This document shows positions 7,295 through 13,861 of a stretch of 14,101 nt of DNA, in pieces. The translations under genes were made by a program, and so were the position numbers. How positions within the stretch are numbered: the stretch's first letter is position 1; each line of letters opens with the position of its first letter. The notes beneath the pieces were generated by a model. The model did not search any database. It was not told the DNA's origin and saw only the letters and a program-made list of their open reading frames with translations. Origin of the DNA: an uncultured Collinsella sp. (GTDB lineage: Bacteria; Actinomycetota; Coriobacteriia; Coriobacteriales; Coriobacteriaceae); the NCBI GenBank assembly GCA_905209455.1, contig CAJLTA010000036.1, forward strand, positions 1 through 14,101. Direction: 5' to 3'.

Positions 7295-7523
7295 GATCTT
7301 CCTTTCATACATGCGACTCGCGGGCACCCTGCCCGCTTTGCTGTTTGGAAAGATACGGCCTCGGGCGGGCGACGACCGCCTTATCTGCGGTTTCTTACGG
7401 GCTATTGATAGACCCTTACCGCAAGCTCTGCCTAGCCTTTACAAACGGATAACAATCCAGCGCCGAACATGGCGCACCTTTTACACCAAAGGAACGTCCC
7501 CAATGACTACCCCACCGCAACAG
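7295..7523 (-). promoter_or_regulatory. pstS leader and promoter region; no gene seen
   Basis: This stretch upstream of pstS must hold its promoter. A perfect hairpin (GCGGGC 7320-7325, GCCCGC 7331-7336, five-base loop) lies about 26 bases before the start, in the mRNA leader. A smaller one is ACCGC (7375-7379) with GCGGT (7387-7391). The words CTTAC/CTTAT recur at 7380, 7394 and 7415, and TGTAAA-like words near 7440 and 7482; they could be regulator contacts but match no Pho box I can name. No convincing -35/-10 pair stands out. Confidence 0.35.
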
Positions 7524-7550
7524 AAAAAGCCCGGGCCGAAGCACCGGGCT
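7524..7550 (-). terminator. Strong intrinsic terminator downstream of the dipeptidase gene
   Basis: AGCCCGG (7528-7534) pairs with CCGGGCT (7544-7550), and the inner bases form a C(TTCG)G tetraloop on the minus strand. Five Ts follow the stem on that strand (7524-7528). It separates the HAD-dipeptidase unit from the pst operon. This is the clearest terminator in the window. Confidence 0.88.
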
Positions 7551-7583
7551 CGTAATGCAAGTTTGCATCCAAGCAGGATATAG

Positions 7584-7684
7584 GGGTTTCCCAGGTGCCC
7601 GAGATTGCCCCGAAAGAGGAGCGCCGCGTACTTTGGTACGCAAGCGACGGTTTGAGGGGCAAGGTCGGGTGCCTGGGGAAGCCC
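7584..7684. repeat. About 100-base imperfect long hairpin element abutting the dipeptidase stop
   Basis: The outer arms, GGGTTTCCCAGG... (7584-7611) and ...CCTGGGGAAGCCC (7656-7684), can pair over about 28 bases with one indel and a few mismatches. A nested perfect hairpin, GCGTAC (7626-7631) TTTG GTACGC (7636-7641), sits near the centre. The right arm reaches the first base of the dipeptidase stop codon. A standard terminator (7524-7550) lies further downstream, so this element is not needed for simple termination. It could be a dispersed extragenic repeat or a structured RNA 3' end. Confidence 0.6.
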
Positions 7685-9120
7685 TACAGCTCAAGTTCGT
7701 TGAGGCGCAGGATGGCCACGATGTAAATCTTGAGCGCCTGCTTGAGCTGGTCCTCGTTGGCGCACTCGTTGGGGCCGTGCATCTGACCGCCCCATGCGGG
7801 CAGCTCCAGGCCGGTCTCCTCGGGGCCAAACGATACGGCGCGGGCAAAGTTGCGCGCGTACGTGCCGCCGCCCATAGCAAAGGGCTCAGCATGCTTGCCC
7901 GTAAACTCGTTATAGGTATCAATAAGCGCCTTCACGGCCGGATCGTCGGCAGACACCGAGAACGGCACCTTAGCGCGACCCAGCTGACACGTCACGCCAA
8001 AACGGCCCACGAGCGGGTCGAGCTGCTCGCGGATGGTGTCGGCGCTCGTGCTATCGGGGAAACGCACGTCAATGACCTGCTCGATGTGGCCATCCACCAC
8101 GCGGATGACGCCGGGATTGCAGGTGAGCGGGCCAAACGCCGGGCTCGTCGCATCGATGCCCAGGCCGCGGCCATAGGCGTCCGCATGTACAAAGGCCAGG
8201 AACTTGACAAACTCGTGCTCGGCAGGCGTCAGCAGGCGCTCGCCGCGGGCACCAAACGCGTCCTCGGCCTCGCGCAGATACGCCACGATCAGGCCGACGG
8301 CGTTAATCGTTCCCTCGGGCATCGAGGCATGACCGCCAATGCCATGGGCAAAAATCTGCGCGTGCCCGTTATCGAGCGCCGTAATCTCCAAGCGGTCGGC
8401 GTTCTCGACCGGCGCCGGCAGCTCATCGGCGGCAATCGCGAGCTCGCAGATGGACTGCGACGGAATGGCGTTGCTCGCCTCGGCACCGCTCCAGGACACA
8501 ATGCGCCCGCCGTCGATCTTGGGGCTCACAAACGTCGCCCCAAACTGGCCCTTCTCGGCATTGCAGACCGGGAACTCGGCATCGGGCGTAAACAAAAAGT
8601 CGGGGTCTGCGTGGTTCTCCAGATAATGGTGAACGTCGGACATGCCCACTTCCTCATCGCAGCCCAGCAGCGCGCGGAAGGTATAGCGCGGCACAATGCC
8701 GTGCTTGAGCAGGTAGGCACCGGCGTAGAGCGACAGCACCGCCGGGCCCTTGTCGTCGATAACGCCGCGACCGAGCAGCCAGCCCTCGCGACGCTCCATC
8801 GCAAACGGGTCGGTGTTCCAACCGGGACCGGCGGGAACCACGTCCACGTGGCAGATGGTCGCGAGCTGTTTGTCGCCGCGGCCCGGGATATCGGCAATGC
8901 CCACATAGCCCTCGTCGTCGCTTGTCTGGTAGCCGAGCTTCTGCGCGATGCCGAGCGCGCAATCGAGCGCGTCACGAACCGGACGGCCAAACGGTGCGCC
9001 GGGCTCCGCATTAGCAGAAACCGCCACGGACGGATAGCTCACCAGCCGCTCGATATCGGCGACGACATCCTCCCAGACCTCGTCGACATACTCGGCAACG
9101 CTCTGCTCCACCTGATTCAT
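7684..9120 (-). CDS. M20-family dipeptidase, PepV/Sapep-like
   Basis: A 478-residue cytoplasmic dizinc-type peptidase that should hydrolyse dipeptides in the last step of peptide use. Metal-site motifs are in order: ATICHVDVVP (H91, D93), GRGVIDDKGP (bridging Asp about 122), GCDEEVGMSD (E156/E157), FLFTPDAEFP, and the C-terminal QMHGPNE histidine. FTPDAEFP and GGGTYAR are typical of the PepV branch rather than ArgE or DapE, and the length fits PepV (about 470 aa). The ATG at 9120 is preceded by an excellent AAGGAGG about 6 bases away, which rules out the longer in-frame start at 9165. The gene lies 54 bases downstream of the Gph-like HAD gene and is probably cotranscribed with it. Exact substrate is not readable; beta-Ala-type dipeptides are possible. 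Confidence 0.92.
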   Translation of the reverse strand: MNQVEQSVAEYVDEVWEDVVADIERLVSYPSVAVSANAEPGAPFGRPVRDALDCALGIAQKLGYQTSDDEGYVGIADIPGRGDKQLATICHVDVVPAGPGWNTDPFAMERREGWLLGRGVIDDKGPAVLSLYAGAYLLKHGIVPRYTFRALLGCDEEVGMSDVHHYLENHADPDFLFTPDAEFPVCNAEKGQFGATFVSPKIDGGRIVSWSGAEASNAIPSQSICELAIAADELPAPVENADRLEITALDNGHAQIFAHGIGGHASMPEGTINAVGLIVAYLREAEDAFGARGERLLTPAEHEFVKFLAFVHADAYGRGLGIDATSPAFGPLTCNPGVIRVVDGHIEQVIDVRFPDSTSADTIREQLDPLVGRFGVTCQLGRAKVPFSVSADDPAVKALIDTYNEFTGKHAEPFAMGGGTYARNFARAVSFGPEETGLELPAWGGQMHGPNECANEDQLKQALKIYIVAILRLNELEL

Positions 9121-9174
9121 GGACGACCTCCTTACCAATGAGCGGCGAGCGTGCCCGCCCCTCACATCAAATAC

Positions 9175-9837
9175 TTATATAGCGAAAAGTTTAGCAAGCT
9201 CGGCCACCGAGTGCACCACCGCATCGGCGCCCGCAGCCTCGTGCTCCCCCGGCGCCGCCGCACCCGAATAGATGCCAATGCACGGCACGCCCATCGCGTG
9301 CGCGCCCTCGACGTCGTTAAAGCGGTCGCCAATCATCACGGCCTCGTCCGCGGTCGCGCCCAGGGCCGCCAGGGCATCGCGGACCGAATCGGCCTTGGTC
9401 TCGCGCCCCTGCGGTGGATTCATGCCAACCACCGCCTCAAACTGCAAAAGCCCCAGCTCGCCCACCATGTCAATGCACTTTGCCTCCATGCGTGACGTCG
9501 CCACGGCCAAGCGATGCCCCTGCGCGACAAGGCCATCGAGCAGCTCGGGCATTCCATCGAACACGGGATACTCTTCCGGTCCCAGCTCATCAAAAAAGGC
9601 ACGGTACTCGTCGGCCACCACGAGCGACTCCTCGCGGGAAAAGCCATAAAAGTCATGGAAGCTCTTCCACAGCGGAGGCCCGATCATGCGACGCAGGTCA
9701 CCCATCTGCGCCTCCGAAAACCCGCGCGCGGCAAGCGTCTTGCGCGTCGAGGTCATCACCGCCCGACCCGTATCTGCCACCGTGCCGTCAAAATCGAACA
9801 ACACAATCGGCCGCTCGCATAGCTGTAATGCCGCCAT
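9175..9837 (-). CDS. HAD-IA family phosphatase, phosphoglycolate phosphatase (Gph)-like
   Basis: A cytoplasmic phosphatase of about 220 residues. From the ATG at 9837, motif I is LFDFDGTVADTG (nucleophile D15, acid D17), motif II VATSR, and motif IV MIGDRFNDVEGA. The helical C1 cap lies between motif I and motif II (about residues 25-85). These features match the Gph/PpaX/beta-phosphoglucomutase-like group. The substrate could be phosphoglycolate, pyrophosphate or a nucleotide. An ATG two codons upstream (9843) is also possible; 9837 is preferred because GAGGG sits 6 bases before it. The gene is divergent from degV across about 156 bases and precedes the dipeptidase gene in the same direction. 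Confidence 0.88.
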   Translation of the reverse strand: MAALQLCERPIVLFDFDGTVADTGRAVMTSTRKTLAARGFSEAQMGDLRRMIGPPLWKSFHDFYGFSREESLVVADEYRAFFDELGPEEYPVFDGMPELLDGLVAQGHRLAVATSRMEAKCIDMVGELGLLQFEAVVGMNPPQGRETKADSVRDALAALGATADEAVMIGDRFNDVEGAHAMGVPCIGIYSGAAAPGEHEAAGADAVVHSVAELAKLFAI

Positions 9838-9885
9838 CGGCATCCCTCTTCCCCAGTTGATGATTTCCACACCGACACTTCAAAC

Positions 9886-9901
9886 TGTTGACTATTCAAC
9901 A
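9886..9901. promoter_or_regulatory. Perfect palindrome in the HAD-degV divergent promoter region
   Basis: TGTTGA (9886-9891), CTAT, TCAACA (9896-9901) is a perfect 6-bp inverted repeat placed between two divergent genes. It lies upstream of the degV -10 and of the HAD start, a fitting place for a shared operator. The binding protein is unknown. Confidence 0.4.
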
Positions 9902-9931
9902 ATTGAACCTAGCAATGTAGAGCAACTCCAC

Positions 9932-9937
9932 TATACT
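9932..9937 (+). promoter_or_regulatory. Candidate -10 element for degV
   Basis: TATACT matches the sigma-A -10 at five of six positions and would give a leader of about 50 bases before the degV ATG. The sequence 16-17 bases upstream (TAGCAA) is a poor -35; TTGAAC at 9903-9908 is too far away. The leader includes the hairpin GGCGC-GAAA-GCGCC at 9962-9975, six bases before the ribosome binding site. Confidence 0.45.
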
Positions 9938-9993
9938 TGTCGCACTTTGCTCTCAGAAGGCGGCGCGAAAGCGCCCCAACGAAAGGTGCAATT

Positions 9994-10854
9994 ATGTCTT
10001 TTGCCATCATAACCGACTCCACGTCGGACATCTCCCCCGCCCGCGCCCAAGAGCTTGGCATTTACGTCATTCCACTGCATGTGATCATCGAGGGCGAGGA
10101 CCTGCTCGACCAGGTACAGATCACCGCCCAGGAGTACGTCACGCGCATGGCTGGCTCCGAGCAGCTGCCGCACACCTCGCAGCCGAGCGCCGGCGAGTTC
10201 AAGGCACTCTTTGACCGCGTGCTCGCCGACGGCCATGATAGCGCCATCTTTATCTCACTGTGCAGCGAGTGGTCCGCCTGCTATGCCAACGCCAGCCTGA
10301 CGGCCGAAACGCACGAACTCGACGTGCGCTGCATCGACTCGCGCACCGGCTCGGGTGCCGAGGGCCTGCTGGTGGAGTACGCGCTGGCCATGCGCGAGGA
10401 CGGCCGCAGCCTGGACGAGACCGAGGCGCAGATCCGCGCGACGCTGCCCGACGCCCACCTGCTGCTGATTCCCCGCACGCTCGAGAACCTCGTTAAGAAC
10501 GGCCGCGCGCCCAAGCTCGCCGGCCAGCTCACGCAAATGCTCAACATTCGCCTGGCCGTTTCGCCGGAGTGGAAATCGGGCGAGATCAAGGCCATCAAAA
10601 AGGGCCTCGGCGCCAAGCGCATCGTTGCCAACACCATGGCCGATTGCCTCGCTTTTTTGGCCGAGCATCCAGGCTCCAGCGTGCGCGTGCTCACGACCGG
10701 CGCCGCCGAGGAGCAGGAGCTCGTCAGCCAAGCGCTCGCAGGCCAAGACTATGTAGACGCCGGCCCCGGCCCCATCGGCTGCACCATCGCGACCCACGTG
10801 GGCGTCGACGCCATCGCCATCAGCTACTGCCCCCGCTACCAGCCAACTCACTAG
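9994..10854 (+). CDS. DegV family protein (fatty-acid-binding)
   Basis: A 286-residue cytoplasmic protein of the DegV/FakB family, whose characterised members bind a fatty acid and present it to a fatty-acid kinase (FakA) for phosphorylation. Family marks: an N-terminal ITDSTSD (6-12), HTSQPS (60-65) lining the carboxylate site, the segment LLIPRTLENLVKNGR with LTQMLNIR (about 157-186), and GPGPIGCTIATHVGVDAIAI near the end. The usual SGT after the second strand is replaced here by SEWSACYANA, but S94 remains. The ATG at 9994 is preceded by GAAAGGTG at 5-6 bases; longer in-frame starts lack family similarity. It is the only plus-strand gene in the window. No fakA (DAK-domain kinase) gene is nearby. 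It ends facing the toxin gene. Confidence 0.92.
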   Translation: MSFAIITDSTSDISPARAQELGIYVIPLHVIIEGEDLLDQVQITAQEYVTRMAGSEQLPHTSQPSAGEFKALFDRVLADGHDSAIFISLCSEWSACYANASLTAETHELDVRCIDSRTGSGAEGLLVEYALAMREDGRSLDETEAQIRATLPDAHLLLIPRTLENLVKNGRAPKLAGQLTQMLNIRLAVSPEWKSGEIKAIKKGLGAKRIVANTMADCLAFLAEHPGSSVRVLTTGAAEEQELVSQALAGQDYVDAGPGPIGCTIATHVGVDAIAISYCPRYQPTH

Positions 10855-10867
10855 GGACGCCCACATC

Positions 10868-10934
10868 AGTTGCGGTGGAATAGGGACTGTTTTTGGCTTA
10901 TCAGCCGCCAATCAATCCCTATTCCACCGCAACT
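10868..10934. repeat. Perfect 19-bp inverted repeat between convergent degV and toxin genes
   Basis: AGTTGCGGTGGAATAGGGA (10868-10886) and its exact complement (10916-10934) flank a 29-base loop. It fills the gap between the degV stop (10854) and the toxin stop (10948), so transcripts from both sides would end in or cross it. Neither strand shows a classical T-tract after the stem. It may act as a bidirectional terminator or stabiliser, or be a dispersed palindromic repeat or miniature element. Confidence 0.75.
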
Positions 10935-10947
10935 TGGAAATCGGCGA

Positions 10948-11256
10948 TCAGCCCAGCGGACCCTGAAACAGCTCCTGATGAGTGCCCATTCTCACCAGCC
11001 TAATCGCTGGGTTAGTCTTATGGGGAAGATAAAGAACGACCACATCGACCAAGCCATCGGATAGGTGGAAATCGATGTGGCCGTTGTAGTTTCCGCCCGG
11101 GTTTGAGAGCTCGTGGGCGCCATACTCCGCCGGAAGTGACCCATGAGCCACAAGCTCTGCAACCGCCGCTTTAAACTCACTTTTTAGCTGCGGATGCATG
11201 CGCATCGTTCGTTTGTAGTCCACCTTAAATTGAGCCTCGACTTTAATCTCGAACAT
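10948..11256 (-). CDS. yafQ: YafQ-family type II toxin (mRNA interferase)
   Basis: A 102-residue protein of the RelE/ParE fold; YafQ members cleave mRNA on the ribosome and are held inactive by their antitoxin. The ending IRLVRMGTHQELF matches the YafQ C terminus, with H93 and F97 at the expected catalytic positions. H48, H64 and D67 line up by eye with the other E. coli YafQ active-site residues, though that alignment is approximate. The N terminus is basic and helical. The start lies two bases after the antitoxin stop, the standard antitoxin-first arrangement, so translation is probably coupled. It appears intact. A plain plasmid-stabilisation RelE/ParE toxin is the alternative label. Confidence 0.85.
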   Translation of the reverse strand: MFEIKVEAQFKVDYKRTMRMHPQLKSEFKAAVAELVAHGSLPAEYGAHELSNPGGNYNGHIDFHLSDGLVDVVVLYLPHKTNPAIRLVRMGTHQELFQGPLG

Positions 11257-11258
11257 CG

Positions 11259-11558
11259 CTATTCCTCATCGAGGAATGACATAAGCTCATCAGCGTTATT
11301 GAATGACAGGCTATCGTCCGGCAAAATCCCCAACTCATGAGCCTCGGCGATCACCATGGCACGCCTCGTCGCCTCGTTGGGCACCTCCGCCCTTCCTACA
11401 ATCTCAAAAGGAATCTTTCGCTGATTTACCAGCTGCCGAACGGCAAGATTGAGATAGGAATTGAGGCTGAGGCCGACCGAATCCAAGAACTCAGTCGCCT
11501 GCTCCTTGAGCCCCTCTTCGATTCGAACCGTCGTAGGCTTAACTGTTGCTGTAGACAT
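11259..11558 (-). CDS. dinJ: RelB/DinJ-family antitoxin
   Basis: A 99-residue ribbon-helix-helix protein that should neutralise the adjacent toxin and repress their shared promoter. The N-terminal strand and two helices are visible (TTVRIEEGLKEQATEFLDSV, then LSLNSYLNLAVRQLV). The following KIPFEI resembles the DinJ linker that leads to the toxin-wrapping segment. The C-terminal half is acidic and probably flexible until bound. The ATG at 11558 is preceded by AGGAGG at about 7 bases. A candidate -10 (TATACT, minus strand 11590-11595) and a 36-bp palindrome (11606-11641) lie upstream and are likely control sites. Confidence 0.87.
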   Translation of the reverse strand: MSTATVKPTTVRIEEGLKEQATEFLDSVGLSLNSYLNLAVRQLVNQRKIPFEIVGRAEVPNEATRRAMVIAEAHELGILPDDSLSFNNADELMSFLDEE

Positions 11559-11589
11559 TTGCGACCTCCTCGCCCTCGTCTTTTACACC

Positions 11590-11595
11590 AGTATA
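11590..11595 (-). promoter_or_regulatory. Candidate -10 element of the toxin-antitoxin operon
   Basis: The minus strand reads TATACT here, about 32 bases before the antitoxin start, giving a leader of about 25 bases. At 17 bases upstream the -35 would be ATCAGA, a weak match lying inside the adjacent palindrome. That overlap is what an autorepressed operator would look like. Confidence 0.4.
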
Positions 11596-11605
11596 CCCAA
11601 TATAA

Positions 11606-11641
11606 ATGGCAATCTGATGTTAAATAACATCAGATTGCCAT
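11606..11641. repeat. Perfect 36-bp palindrome between the LOG and toxin-antitoxin genes
   Basis: ATGGCAATCTGATGTTA (11606-11622), two bases, then the exact complement (11625-11641): a 17-bp perfect inverted repeat with almost no loop. It sits just upstream of the antitoxin promoter, suggesting an operator for the antitoxin. It also lies 30 bases past the LOG stop and is followed on the minus strand by TTTATATT, so it could also end the LOG transcript. It is AT-rich compared with its surroundings. Confidence 0.75.
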
Positions 11642-11671
11642 GCGTATTCATGTCGCGTGGGCACGATTGAT

Positions 11672-12430
11672 CTACATCAGCCCGCTCAGGGCAATGTCGA
11701 CGGCCTCGTTGAGGTCGTCGGTGATGTGTACGAGCTCGGGATCGAGCGGGCTGATCATACCGGCATCCATCACCGGGCCGTTGAGCCAGTCGAACAGGCC
11801 CTGCCAGTACTCGGTACCCACCAGCACAAGCGGCATGCGCTTGACCTTGTGCGTCTGCACCAGCGTGAGCACCTCGAACATCTCGTCGAGCGTGCCAAAA
11901 CCGCCGGGAAACACGATAGCACCCGAGCTGTATTTGACGAACATGGTCTTGCGCACAAAGAAGTAACGGAAGTCCATGCCGAGGTTCACGTATTTATTGA
12001 GCCCCTGCTCGTGCGGCAACTCAATGCCCAGGCCAACTGACTTGCCGTTGACACTCGCCGCTCCCCTGTTGGCCGCTTCCATGATGCCGGGGCCGCCACC
12101 GGTGATGACCGCCACGCCACGTTGCGCAATCTTGCGACCGACCGCGCGCGCCGCCTTGTAGAGCGGATCGGTCTTGGGCGTGCGGGCGCTGCCGAAGATG
12201 GTCACCGCGGGCCCGAGCTCGGCAAGCGCGCCAAAGCCGTCGACAAACTCTGCCTGAATGCGCAGCACGCGCCAGGGGTCGGCATGCAGCCAGTCGGTCG
12301 ACTCCTCGGGCGCCAGCAGGTTGGCGTAGGTGTTGTCCTTAGGAATCATGGGGCCGCGCATGAACACGGGGCCGCGGCGGTACGTCTCGTCGTAGGCAGG
12401 CTCGCCCTCGACATTCTCGTTCTTAATCAT
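11672..12430 (-). CDS. TIGR00730/LOG-family protein (putative nucleoside-monophosphate phosphoribohydrolase)
   Basis: A 252-residue cytoplasmic Rossmann-like protein. LOG (Lonely Guy) enzymes release a base from a nucleoside 5'-monophosphate; bacterial members act on cytokinin-type or ordinary purine/pyrimidine nucleotides. The two signature motifs are intact: GGGPGIMEAANRGA (111-124) and PGGFGTLDE (175-183), with R160 and K161 between them. The first 60 or so residues, ahead of the first strand VTIFGSARTP, form an N-terminal extension seen in the longer LOG branch. The ATG at 12430 follows TAGGAG at 5 bases; an upstream in-frame extension is Phe/Arg-rich and runs through a terminator, so it is not coding. 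The physiological substrate is unknown. A terminator-like hairpin abuts its ribosome binding site. Confidence 0.88.
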   Translation of the reverse strand: MIKNENVEGEPAYDETYRRGPVFMRGPMIPKDNTYANLLAPEESTDWLHADPWRVLRIQAEFVDGFGALAELGPAVTIFGSARTPKTDPLYKAARAVGRKIAQRGVAVITGGGPGIMEAANRGAASVNGKSVGLGIELPHEQGLNKYVNLGMDFRYFFVRKTMFVKYSSGAIVFPGGFGTLDEMFEVLTLVQTHKVKRMPLVLVGTEYWQGLFDWLNGPVMDAGMISPLDPELVHITDDLNEAVDIALSGLM

Positions 12431-12445
12431 GGGTACTCCTATCGA

Positions 12446-12494
12446 GAAAAAGAAAAACGGGCGGGGTCGACGCCATGCGCCAAACACCCGCCCG
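12446..12494 (-). terminator. Intrinsic terminator (tgt end, or attenuator of the LOG gene)
   Basis: CGGGCGGG (12458-12465) pairs perfectly with CCCGCCCG (12487-12494), and on the minus strand the stem is followed by TTTTTCTTTTTCTC. It is in the direction of both tgt and LOG. It is about 150 bases past the tgt stop, and the T-tract ends only about 5 bases before the LOG ribosome binding site. It therefore lies in the LOG leader unless LOG has a promoter inside it. Confidence 0.78.
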
Positions 12495-12643
12495 AACATC
12501 AACCATTCGGTATGGTACCCACGATGCATCAAGTGCTTGCAAGCTATCGGTCAGCGGTCGCGCAGACCGTGTTAGCGAACGCGATGACCGGCCAGCGCTC
12601 GCCCCTTGCCGTTGCCAGCGCTCTGCAAGCGCCCGCGCCGCTC

Positions 12644-13783
12644 TTAGTAGTCCACCGCCGCAGGACTGTTCATCCAGTCACTCACGAACGCGCCGTAGCG
12701 GCCCTCGATAATGGCCTGGCGGGCACGCTGCATAAGGTTGAGCAGGTAGTAGATGTTGTGCATCGACAGCAGGATACCGCCGAGCATCTCCTTCTGCGTG
12801 ACCATGTGGCGGATGAGCGCGCGGCTGTAGCCGCCCGTGCACACCGGGCAGGTGCAGGTGGGGTCGATGGGGCCGTCGTCGTGCGCAAAGCGCGCGTTAC
12901 GGAAGTTGAGGCGACCCTCGCTGGAGAACGCCGTACCCATGCGGCCGGTGCGCGTCGGCAGCACGCAGTCGAACATGTCGATGCCCACGCCAACGCCGCG
13001 CACGAGCGTGGTAGGGTTGCCGACGCCCATGAGGTAGCGCGGCTTGTGCTTAGGCATGTACTCGGAAACCAGCGGCGCCAGCGTCTCGAACATAGTCTCG
13101 TGGTCCTCGCCCACCGAGTAGCCACCAATGCCGTAGCCCGGGAAGTCGCCGCACTCCTCCAGATGGCGCAGCGAGCGCAGACGCAGGTCCAGATGCATGC
13201 CGCCCTGAACGATACCAAAGAGTGCCTGGTCATCGCGGGTATGAGCCTTGTAGCAGCGCTCGGCCCACATGCTCGACAGCTCCACCGCGCGCTCGACGTA
13301 GGCGCGTGTGGCAGGATAGCCGGGGCATTGGTCGAGCTGCATGCAGATGTCGGAGCCGAGCTTCATGGCGATTTCCATGTTGTCCTCGGGCGTCCAGAAC
13401 ACGTGACGGCCGTCGTAGTCATTGACGATAAAGCGCACGCCCTCGTCGGTGAGCTTGACGGCGTCGTTATGGCTAAAGACCTGGAAGCCGCCCGAGTCGG
13501 TGAGGATGGGGCCGTGCCAGTTCATAAACTTATGCAGTCCGCCCAGCTCGGCGATGGTGTCCTCGCCGGGGCGCATGGACAGGTGATAGGTATTGGCAAG
13601 CACGATCTGGGCGCCGAGCTGCTTGACGGTCTCGGTAGGGATGCCCTTGACGTTTGCCTTGGTGCCCACGGGCATAAAGATCGGCGTCTCGATGTCGCCG
13701 TGCGGGGTATGCAGCACGCCGGCGCGCGCGTGCGTGGTCGGATCCTCGGCGATCAGGTCGAATTTAAAAAGACTCTGGTCCAT
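12644..13783 (-). CDS. tgt: Queuine tRNA-ribosyltransferase (bacterial tRNA-guanine transglycosylase)
   Basis: This enzyme swaps guanine-34 in GUN-anticodon tRNAs (Asn, Asp, His, Tyr) for the queuosine precursor preQ1. The 379-residue length is standard for bacterial Tgt. Visible are the substrate pocket DSGGFQVFS (D96), FGIVQGG, the nucleophile region GVGIDMFDCVLPTRTGRMGTAFS, and the zinc site CTCPVC (three cysteines) with the histidine supplied by the following LIRHMV or SMHN region. The ATG at 13783 is preceded by AAGGAG at 9 bases and by a perfect TATAAT further upstream. No other queuosine genes (queA, queC-F, queT) are within the window. It reads leftwards and ends before a terminator. 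Confidence 0.96.
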   Translation of the reverse strand: MDQSLFKFDLIAEDPTTHARAGVLHTPHGDIETPIFMPVGTKANVKGIPTETVKQLGAQIVLANTYHLSMRPGEDTIAELGGLHKFMNWHGPILTDSGGFQVFSHNDAVKLTDEGVRFIVNDYDGRHVFWTPEDNMEIAMKLGSDICMQLDQCPGYPATRAYVERAVELSSMWAERCYKAHTRDDQALFGIVQGGMHLDLRLRSLRHLEECGDFPGYGIGGYSVGEDHETMFETLAPLVSEYMPKHKPRYLMGVGNPTTLVRGVGVGIDMFDCVLPTRTGRMGTAFSSEGRLNFRNARFAHDDGPIDPTCTCPVCTGGYSRALIRHMVTQKEMLGGILLSMHNIYYLLNLMQRARQAIIEGRYGAFVSDWMNSPAAVDY

Positions 13784-13820
13784 AAACTGGAACTCCTTGG
13801 TTGCGGTTCATACGCAGACC

Positions 13821-13826
13821 ATTATA
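13821..13826 (-). promoter_or_regulatory. Candidate -10 element of tgt
   Basis: The minus strand reads a perfect TATAAT about 38 bases before the tgt ATG, giving a leader of about 30 bases. No good -35 is visible 16-18 bases upstream. A perfect -10 is unusual enough in GC-rich DNA to be believable alone. Confidence 0.55.
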
Positions 13827-13861
13827 CGGGCAACCCGCAAAGAGCACCGACTCGACAGAAA

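Noticed and set aside
5309..7408. 699-residue plus-strand open frame opposite pstA/pstC/pstS
   Set aside because: It is antisense to four clearly identified pst genes, rich in His/Arg/Asp repeats typical of mirror-frame translation in GC-rich DNA, and has no recognisable domain.
7295..7523. Pho box upstream of pstS
   Set aside because: No tandem repeats matching a known PhoB or PhoP box were found; only weak CTTAC-like repeats, which I kept as a low-confidence note.
9175..9870. Longer start for the Gph-like HAD gene (MEIINWGRG...)
   Set aside because: The extra residues lie before the family's first strand and have no ribosome binding site. The ATGs at 9843 and 9837 fit better.
10948..11558. 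Mobile element carrying the toxin-antitoxin pair
   Set aside because: Repeats flank the pair (10868-10934 and 11606-11641), but they are unrelated in sequence, and there is no transposase, integrase or target duplication.
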